Source: Larix kaempferi
Lineage: Eukaryota > Streptophyta > Pinopsida > Pinales > Pinaceae
Direction: 5' to 3'
Assembly (NCBI GenBank): GCA_027924585.1
Contig: BSBM01000361.1
Span: 65,811,501-65,875,500, forward strand
Length of the DNA stretch: 64,000 nucleotides
The notes beneath the pieces were generated by a model that made no database searches, was not told the origin of the DNA, and was given only the letters and a program-made list of their open reading frames with translations. This document shows positions 56,165-64,000 of this stretch, in pieces (within the stretch, counting starts at the first letter, position 1; every line of letters begins with the position of its first letter). The position numbers and the translations under genes were made by a program.

Positions 56165-57780
56165 TCCTCAATGCTTGGTTAGTTATGGATGCTTCTATAT
56201 GAAGGACTCATCTTCCCATGTTGAATCTTCTACTGGTAAATTCTTCCACTTGATGAGGTACTCAGTAATATCCCGATTTTGTAGTTGTTTGGTCCTTGTA
56301 TCAATGGTTTGTTCATGTTCCAATATGAATTTTCCTTCTTCATCAAACTCCAACAAGATAGTTTGAATTTGGATCTTGTCTCTTATTACCTTCTTTAAGC
56401 AAGAAACATGGAAAACTAGGTGTAGTACCCTTGACGATGAAGGGAGCTCCAATTTGTAATCCATACTACCAATCTTCTACAAAAATTTATAAGGACCATA
56501 TTACTTGTCTGATAATTTATTGTCCGTATTTAGTTGCTTGAGGGACAACTATTTATAAGGTTCTAGCCTTAAAAAACCCAATCCCCTTCTTCAAAACTCC
56601 TTCACTTCGATGTTGATCTACTTGTTGTTTCATCCTATTTTTTGATATAACCATGTTGTCCTTCAATATCTGGAGAAATTCTTGTTAGTGCTCGAGGTGA
56701 TATTCCATATCTTGAACTTTAGAGTTTCCTTTCAAGGGAGATGTGATAGATGGAGTTTGGTACCCATAAAGTACCATAAATGGGGACATGTTTTATGACA
56801 TATGGAAGGAAGTATTGTACCACCATTATGCCAAAGATAACCATTTTACCCATTATGTTTGTTTATCAGTTGCAAAGCAGCAGAGATAGAATTCGAAACA
56901 TGTGTTCAAACTTCACTATCTTAGTTTTCCCATTAGATTGAGTATGATAAGATGAACCGTGAGCCAACTGGGTACCCAAAAAAGAAATAATTCACTCCAA
57001 AATTTTCCAGTGAAAATTAGATCTCTATCACTTACAATAATCTTCGAGTTTCCATGTAGCTTTTGAATTGTTTCCATGAATGTTGCAATGACTATACTTG
57101 CATTAAAAGGGTGAGGGAGTGCACAAAAGTGTGCATACTTGGTGAGTCTATCAACAACCACCATAATGACGTTATTCCTTCTGACTTGGGTAGACCTGTG
57201 ATAAAATCCATTAAGACTTCCTCCCAGCACTGACAAGGAATGTCTAATGGTTATAAAAGGCATGTGGTCTTAACTGTTTCAACCTTATTTTGTTGGAAAA
57301 CCAAACATTCTGTCATGAACTTTTGAACATCAGATGTAAGACCTTTCCAAAAAAATTCCTTCTTGACCCTATGGTAGGTTTTTAAAAATCCTGAGTGCCC
57401 TCCTATAGGAGAGGTGTGTCATTCCAAAAAGACCTTTTGTTTGAGTTAGGAGTTATTAAATATATATAAGCGATCCTTATACCATATTGAATCAATTTTC
57501 CACACAAAATTATCTGATACATTAGGATCATTTTGTAGCTTTTGTAAACGGGGAGGGGGGGGGGGGGTAAGTTGGTAGGCAATATCCTATCACATCCATT
57601 CAGATTGGGGAATAAAATATGATAAGGAAATGAGACAATATATTGCTCTGAATTAAGGGGACAAGGAGGATTAATTATGTTATATGGCAATACAAATACT
57701 TAGGGTATATTTTATTACATTTCATGTAGAAGCGGTGGAGGGGAGGCGGAGGGAAAATCAGGAGACACGGGCATAAGGTA
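56165..57780 (-). pseudogene. Gypsy chromovirus integrase and chromodomain, minus strand
   Basis: Reading down from about 57560: PNVSDNFVWKIDSIWYKDRL, then the zinc domain HTSPIGGHSGFLKTYHRVKK and EFFWKGLTSDVQKF with CLVFQQNK (second Cys lost). The core follows: MDFITG, NNVIMVVVDRLTKYAHFCAL and HGNSKIIVSDRDLIFTGKFW. In SSYHTQSNGKTKIVK the catalytic Glu, normally in a TEIV motif, is Lys. The C-terminal half reads DYKLELPSSSRVLHLVFHVS, LKKVIRD and the chromodomain ITEYLIKWKNLPVEDSTWED at about 56225-56285. Upstream pol and the 5' LTR are missing. Homology fades near 57700; the right edge is uncertain. Confidence 0.9.
57551..57568. repeat. Poly-G run
   Basis: An almost uninterrupted run of G at the upstream edge of the integrase remnant. 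It may be error-prone in sequencing. Confidence 0.9.
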
Positions 57781-58340
57781 TTGATTTTGATGGATAAGGG
57801 ATACTCAATTGGCATGTAGGATGATTGATGTTAGTGCTCTATTGAAGGGTTTTCATGTTGCTCATGTGCTTGGTTGGTTAATGGATCTTCAAATTATTAA
57901 TGGAATTGAGGTAATGAAAGATTAGGATTTCTATATTAAAAGTTTTATGTGATTATTATCAATTGGAAGTGTAGTATAGGTCCATCTTTCATGTCTATAA
58001 ATCATGTGTTTTTTCATGCCTTTCAATGTAGCTTTCCTCCTTGAGTCCATTTGAATTGTTTTTTCTCTAGAAATTTCCTTTTGTGTGATCTATAAAATAA
58101 TCCCATTCACTAGAGAGCATATAGGTTTGTGCATTGTGACCTTTTCCATTTCCAATATTCCTAAATAAATCCTCATGCAATCCTTGGTTGACCCCATTTC
58201 CCATTGCATAAAAAACTAGTCTCTAATTCCTTCATTACCCTTATATTTTACAAAAAACAAAACACTTTGTTTTTCTACAGTTACTCTTCATTTTCACCAT
58301 GTATTCCATTGTTAATCTCTAGTAATACTACCCGAGGGAC
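57781..58340. other. No gene seen
   Basis: AT-rich DNA between the gypsy remnant and the TIR-like segment. Confidence 0.55.
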
Positions 58341-58780
58341 TCCACCTTTGAGACAACAAAATTTGAACCCAAAATCCGACGAGAAAATTCGACGAAATTG
58401 ACTGTGTCCTCAAATTTCGCCTTTAAAATTACGAATTTTGATCCCATGTTTTTTAATTGATACATGGCATTGTCGGATATCTGACGGTCGTTGGTTATCC
58501 AAGGAATATTATTTGATCATGGGTGAATAAAACTTGAAAAATGGAGGAGCATAAAAGTACCGAGAGGGAAAAGGCTACATGTCTGGGCAAGATTTTTGAA
58601 GAGCAGGTTTGTAACCTCTTCAGGCTTACATAAGTGTCCTTTTATATTTTAATGATATTTTTTATTACTCAAATTATTCTAATAGTATCTCTTATTGAAG
58701 TTATATCATTGAATGTAAAGCTTTGTTTGATATGGGTGCCTGGTTTACTCAAGATAATATGGAGGATACAGAAAGTGACG

Positions 58781-59631
58781 ATGGAGAAAAGGAATTGCAT
58801 AAGAGGAATTCTTATTTCACCTGAACCTGGTTAGTATCATATCAAATTGCTTGACTATGCATGTAAATTTCCCATACGGTGAGGAATAAAGAAATCTCTC
58901 ACACTGAAATGGAAGTATATTTACTATTTAAAGCTATATGCAAGTTGCATTCTTAGAATTGAATTTCATTCATTTTGTTTATGAAAGCATGTTGTTGTAG
59001 GAACACCGCATGATTCAAGAATTTCATTACAGACTGTTTATGAACTTGGACCTACAATCCCTTTATTTGGAGTTTGTATGGGCCTACAGTGCATTGGCGA
59101 AGCATTTGGAGGCAAGAATTAACTTTTAAGCGCACATGTCTGGAGGTGCCTTGTTCATTTTATTAATTTAGAAAGCAATGGTGTGCAGCTTCCTGTCTTG
59201 TGTCTTCTGGAATGGTTAAATATATCATTTCTTTTTAGAATGGATTGGTAACTAGAGTGCTACAATAAACATACATTTTCTTTTGCATCGATTATAATTG
59301 AAGAATGAAAAGTCCGAAGTTTTTACTTATTACATGACAAATTTATGCTTAAGCTATACCCAATTCTGTGTGCTTGTTTGTGGACTTGTTGTTAGTGGTC
59401 AAATGACCAATAACAAAGATTCACTACCTTTGAGGTCATAGCAATGTGGAAGAAAAAATACACTTTTGCTGCACTCTAATGTATCCATTGCTAGTATGAG
59501 AACACTACATCACTTTGAGCTTATTTTATAGGTAAAATTGTTCGTTCTCCTTTTGGAGTCATGCATGGAAAAAGATAATTGATATATTATGATGAGAAAG
59601 GAGAAGATGGTATATTTGTAGGACATCCCAA
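58781..59631 (+). pseudogene. ASB: Anthranilate synthase beta subunit (glutamine amidotransferase) fragment
   Basis: Three exon pieces match the plant TrpG-type subunit, which supplies ammonia from glutamine for anthranilate synthesis in the tryptophan pathway. Exon A ends at 58829 with RGILISPEPG (normally ISPGPG). Exon B (59001-59111) reads TPHDSRISLQTVYELGPTIP, then LFGVCMGLQCIGEAFG, with the catalytic Cys in GVCMG. Exon C (59532-59631) reads GKIVRSPFGVMHGKR, a TAA, then LIYYDEKGEDGIFVGHPK. Splice junctions fit in phase: donor GTTAGT, acceptors TTGTAG and TTATAG, donor GTAAGG. The donor after exon B is GC instead of GT. The ATG end, the remaining exons and the catalytic His/Glu region are absent. 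Retained introns mean it came by DNA copying, not reverse transcription. Confidence 0.85.
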
Positions 59632-59639
59632 GTAAGGAT

Positions 59640-61200
59640 AAATTTTTAGACTTCTGTTTTGTTTGTTATCTATCAAGAACAAATTAAGAATATGCTTCTC
59701 CGTGCAATGGACAAGATACAATTCCCGAGTTTAATATTGAAAGAACCATAGAAACCAAGATAAAAAAAACTATAGCAATTGTGTACAGTGCTCAAAAGTT
59801 ATTTTCAAATCCATCTTGATCTCTTGCATTTTTAATGCATTTGTTATCGCTGTAGCCCAAAATTATTCTTTCTTGTGTATTGAACAAAATATAGAGAAAA
59901 AGTTATCTTGGTATGACTGAAATGCGAATAATGTTTTCATCTTTAGGCTATAGTAGTTTTATCAAGAACAATGAAGAGAAAAAACTGAAAATAATAAAAA
60001 CTAAGACTTTATAATTGTCTTCCAATTTCTTAAACTGTAACCCTAGCAGCAAGAAGACAAAGAAATATGTAATGTCCATAGACAGTTTGTTCCTCAGGAA
60101 ACAAAACAAGTTTTTGCCTTAACTGCATGATATGTAGTCTTTGATTCTTGTACAAAAATGATTTAAACTCCAAAGTATCCTATTTCGTGCTTTAAATTTA
60201 TAAATCTCTGTAAAAATTCTTGAACTTCAACACTTGAACTTCAACTTTTCGTTTCCTTGACTAAAATTGTAACATTGTTTGGATTTCCTGGAAATCTAGA
60301 TTCTTCACTGCATTGATGATCACCTGTGAAAATTACACAACTCTTTTTATTTTTTTTCATGGTAATATGTCCTGGTTAATTGGAAGAGACATCTAATGGT
60401 GATATGCTTAGTTTCCCTTAATATGTAAATCGATGGAGATCTGAAATCATAATTTATGCATGGAGCAATTTCTTACTTGAATTGGCATTTAACATTCAGA
60501 CTGTTTGTGTGATCAAGATTCTTATTTTCTTGCAAAAAATGAAATTTGAGCTTCAAATGGTATTAAGGCCTAAATGTGTGCTTGTGGAGTCAGCTAACAG
60601 GAGGGATATTGCTTTTTTGTTTTTGTTGCTAAAGTTGAGCATTTGGGTTTCTGAAGCTTGCTCGTCTCAAACATAGGTCAAAGATACACCTTGAGCAGTT
60701 CTCTCTCTAATACCCAATCTTGTAGAAGCTCAAATCAAACTCATGTGTAACACTACTTGGTCCATTACTTTTTGGTCCTTACTACTGTGTCTAATCCCTT
60801 ACTATTCTGTATAGTCCAATCTTCTTCTTTCTGGTTCTGAGTATCCCTCCTTGTAATCTGCATGAATACATCTTAAACAACCTATAGGATATGGCTAATG
60901 GTGATGACCGAAAAGAATTAGATTTTGGAGATGCTGTGAAAAGCTGGCGTTTCTCCTTGTATGAAATACATCTTGTGCATTTTTCCAACTTGAGTGAAAT
61001 GGAGACAGAAAATGCTACATAATGCTAGCAAAATTAATTTTCAGTGTGAAACACTTAAAATTCCCTAAACATAACTTTGGACGGGAGGCATGGCTTTTAC
61101 TTCTGTAACTCCTTGCACAACAAATACAAAATTGCTAATATATCAGGTGGATTTCAAAGGGATACAATCCTATCCATAACTACTGTATTTATTTTTTTAA
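59640..61200. other. No further gene recognised inside the candidate transposon
   Basis: No later anthranilate synthase exons could be found. A 43-codon frame at 60891-61022 (MANGDDRKELDFGDAVKSWR and onward) is open but matches nothing I recognise; it could be another captured fragment or chance. Confidence 0.45.
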
Positions 61201-61204
61201 TTCC

Positions 61205-61695
61205 CCATAGTCATCGGATATCTGACGACCCCTTCCAAAGAAACCGACGACCTCACCATACCACCGACGACAAACGTCATCGGAATTTGTCTTTTTTATG
61301 GTTGGTATATGCGTCAGATATCTGACATCCTATAATGTAATATGGGTCGGATATCCAACGACCATGTGGTCGGATATACGACCTCTTATAAAGTAATATG
61401 GGTCAGATATCCAATGGTTTATAAAGTAATATGGGTCGGATATCCGACCTCCTGTAAATCAATGGGTGTCAGATATCCGACGTGTATATTAAAAGCGTTG
61501 TGGTCAGATATTTGACATTGTCGTGTCAGATATCCGATGAGACCGTATTGTTGTCGAAAATCCACAGAAGGTCAACCGAAGTTTAAAAAAGGAGAGGCTT
61601 GTCGGATTGTCAATAACATGATGTCGAAAATCAGACATATATGTCGTCGGATTGTCAATAACATGATGTCGAAAATCAGACATATATGTCATCGG
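61205..61695. repeat. Array of TCGGATATCCGA-like palindromes
   Basis: Variants of GTCGGATATCCGAC occur near 61214, 61312, 61346, 61370, 61401, 61435, 61468, 61503 and 61525. Several are preceded by AAGTAATATGGG. A second module (GATGTCGAAAATCAGACATATATGTC) occurs twice at about 61621-61690, each copy itself palindromic. One more copy of the core lies at about 58474. Confidence 0.9.
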
Positions 61696-61773
61696 ATTTT
61701 GGATTCAATTTTTTATGTGTGAGCTAGAGAAGAGATAGCCTAAAGACACAAAAAAGGTTAGGCGTGGTGACAC

Positions 61774-62010
61774 GGGGGCTTCACTCAATAAACCGCTATC
61801 ATAGCACGTTCATTCGTGGCATATGAAACAATACCCCTAATTTCACTAAATATTGGAAAATACCTTTCAAGTCGTTTTTTTAACTCCCTTCCAATATGCA
61901 TTCCCAATTTAAAAAAACCCATATTTTCACTAGATATTGTATGTATCAATTTTTTCATTAACATTTTTTAGAGCCCTTTATATTTCTACCTAGTGTATTG
62001 ATATGATACC
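61774..62010 (+). repeat. Left arm of a long inverted repeat
   Basis: GGGGGCTTCACTCAAT, CATAGCAC.TTC, CCCTAATTTCACTAAATATT and CACTAGATATTGTA match the reverse complement of 63725-63953 in the same order, with scattered differences. Confidence 0.8.
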
Positions 62011-63724
62011 CCTCTTATGACCCGACATGCATTCTACAATGCGGCTTGCTTCTTTCGATGTATATAGTGGATGCACATTAATTCACCCACAATGCAATTA
62101 CTCAACCACATATCATTATGATTTGCAACATCTAATGGTCTAATGAAGAGATAGGAGATCACTTCTTGTATGTCACTAGAGCCAATGCACCAGAGTAATT
62201 TTTAGGGGCGAAATTTCACCAATTGGCTATTTTTTCAAAAAATAAATTCGCTATTTGTTCATTTTCAGTCTCTAATATCGCCTATATTTACATAAAATAT
62301 GTTTTTTTTTTTCCTCCGTAATATTCGCCAAAATTTACACATTTCAGTAGTAAATTGCATGTTTCATATTTAATATTCGCCTACCTATCTATATACATGT
62401 TTTTTTCAATCCAAAATAATCGCGCCTATGATACTATACTTAAGTATAATATTAGAATCTTTAAAAAATACCCTACAATGCACATAGTACAACATTTAGA
62501 TTGCATGTTGCAGTTCCCCAATCGCTGACTAAGCCTGTTGTGGGCTAGATATCCAAGCCCCCAGGGCCTGTAACAAGCTCTAGGAGGCTGACTAAACCTC
62601 CCAAGGCCTGTAATAGGCACAAGTGGCTGGGTATTCAAGCCCCCTAGGCCTATCGAGGGCCTATAACAGGCCCTAGAGGCTTAGATCCTCCCAAGGTTAT
62701 TGGTAACAACTGGCTGAGTGCTATTGGTAACAATTGGTTGTCAATGACCACTGTCTCTCGACTATGATCAAGTGGAAACCCACTTCACCACGAAACCCCT
62801 GGCCTCAAGCATGCCTCAAGATGCGATTTCCCTGCGTACTGGTAAGCCCGAGCCTTGCCTCAACCCGATTTCTCATCCGGCCTTGATCCCACCATCTCCA
62901 TTTGGCGGATATTTATCAGCTTGCCCATATAAAAAAGACCCCAAAGTATTTTTGCATTGTTACATTAAATTAAAAAAACCCTTTGCCCCTTAATATATAA
63001 GCAATATAATTTGTAGGTTTTCATGAATATTTAATACCACAATATGAATGAACGTGATATTATATTGCCTTCTATTGAAGCCCCTGTGCGTGGTGACAAT
63101 GGCCTCCCTCTTAGTTCTCCATAAGATTGATTTTAGGAATTCAATCTTAAGATGCTAGTTTGTGTTCTAACATGGAAGAACAAGCATCTCTAAGATGATG
63201 TATATATTCTTAATGGTAGAAAAAATGATGGAGGAGGTTGAAGGATACAACTATTGGGTAGGAAACAATGGCTTATATGGTCATCTACTTATTCTTATAC
63301 AACTAGAAAAAGGAGGATAGAAAACCTCGATTTCCTTTTAAATATAGTTTAATTTATGGACTTTAATTTATTAAGCTTATAGAACACATGAGCTCTCTAT
63401 GGCTATACTTGTATTTACATGATATAAAATTGGTAGATTGGTAGGCTGTGGTGTGAAACATCTGCAATTCTCATCTTTTATAAGCATTGCACTGATTATT
63501 GGACTATGAGTCTTTTACATTCTTTGTTACATTGATCACTTGAATGGGTTTCCTTTTACACATTTTTCCTTCCCCATTATTATTTCGTTTGGTCTTCCAC
63601 TATCCAATGCTACAAATTGATCAGTTGCCCATGCAATCCCAGTGGGATCATTATTAGCATTATATTATTATTTTATTTAGCATCCTTTTGCTTAAACTAA
63701 GATGCGTTAAGGCTCCTATTTGTT
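62011..63724. other. Spacer of the long inverted repeat, no gene
   Basis: It contains short GC-richer repeats at about 62520-62690 (variants of CC.AGGCCTGTAACAGGC and AAGCCCCC.AGG). No transposase or other coding region was recognised. Confidence 0.55.
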
Positions 63725-63953
63725 ACAACTTGATAATATGATATAAAGGGGGTATTAAAAATGGGTTGAGAAAAATGGATAGCTACAATATCTGGTGAAA
63801 CTAGGGGTTTTCTTAATTGGAAAGGTATATTGGGAGGGGGGATCAACAATACAATTTTAAGGGGCATTTTCCAATATTTAGTGAATTTAGGGATATTCTT
63901 TAATATCCTGCGAACAATTGTGCTACGTAAAAATTTCATTGAGGGAACCCCCC
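63725..63953 (-). repeat. Right arm of a long inverted repeat
   Basis: Its reverse complement starts GGGGGGTTCCCTCAATG and contains CCTAAATTCACTAAATATTG and CACCAGATATTGTAGC, matching 61774-62010. An open frame across it is a by-product. Confidence 0.8.
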
Positions 63954-64000
63954 ATGCTTTTGAATGAATGTACAAACTGATAGGTCATTCTTCCATTCTC

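Larger units (their letters stand above)
58345..61720. mobile_element. Candidate non-autonomous TIR transposon carrying gene fragments
   Basis: AAAATTTGAACCCAAAATCC followed by GACGA at 58359-58383 is matched in inverse by TCATCGGATTTTGGATTCAA at about 61690-61709. TCGGATATC.GAC motifs lie just inside both ends: one at about 58474 and at least nine at 61214-61535. Repeats inside TIRs are typical of CACTA and Mutator-like elements. Between the ends are three exons of a host gene. No transposase and no clear target duplication were found, so family and exact ends are open. Confidence 0.4.

Noticed and set aside
61504-61722. Short frames with repeated RRIVNNMMSKIRHIC units
   Set aside because: They are translations of the palindromic DNA array, not a repeat protein.
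63697-63975. Minus-strand 92-codon frame
   Set aside because: It coincides with the right arm of the long inverted repeat, and the left arm is not open in the matching frame.

Overview
This window looks like nuclear DNA of a seed plant. The AT-rich, transposon-packed layout and the style of the retroelements suggest a large-genome gymnosperm such as a conifer, which is inference. There is no prokaryotic organisation, no rRNA cluster and no CRISPR array. Only one gene appears intact: a two-exon leucine-rich-repeat receptor-like kinase of the TDR/PXY family at 47813-50960. Its kinase domain has lost key catalytic residues, so it is probably a pseudokinase.

Layout. 1-2075: 3' end of a plus-strand Ty3/gypsy chromovirus (integrase tail, chromodomain, 3' LTR). 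2516-4162: solo LTR of a related family on the minus strand, with a perfect 5-bp target duplication. 4.2-6.9 kb: non-coding DNA with simple repeats. 6.9-11.2 kb: decayed CACTA (En/Spm) TNP2-type transposase, minus strand. 11.6-14.6 kb: decayed retrotransposon gag, minus strand. 15767-21941: complete but inactive Ty1/copia element (448-bp LTRs, duplication AGGGA), inserted into one copy of an older diverged repeat. 24597-37775: complete 13.2-kb Ty3/gypsy element (about 1.42-kb LTRs, duplication GTTAC). It has an unusual five-zinc-knuckle gag, a second gag-like module between protease and reverse transcriptase, and a roughly 915-codon extra ORF after integrase preceded by its own TATA box.

37.8-47.5 kb: AT-rich DNA with tandem duplications, an inverted-repeat cluster, a tRNA-like sequence and an LTR fragment. 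47.5-51.2 kb: the receptor gene. 51943-52733: 5'-truncated LINE with an 11-bp target duplication. 54.0-57.8 kb: a plus-strand gypsy remnant (LTR, primer site, gag) interrupted by a minus-strand gypsy remnant (295-bp LTR, integrase, chromodomain). 58.3-61.7 kb: three exons of an anthranilate synthase beta-subunit gene (glutamine amidotransferase), with introns, lying between TIR-like ends and a striking array of TCGGATATCCGA-like palindromes. 61.8-64.0 kb: an inverted repeat of about 230 bp flanking a 1.7-kb spacer.

The genes do not form a pathway; the window is one host gene in nested mobile elements of different ages. All calls come from reading the sequence and recalled family motifs. No database search was run.
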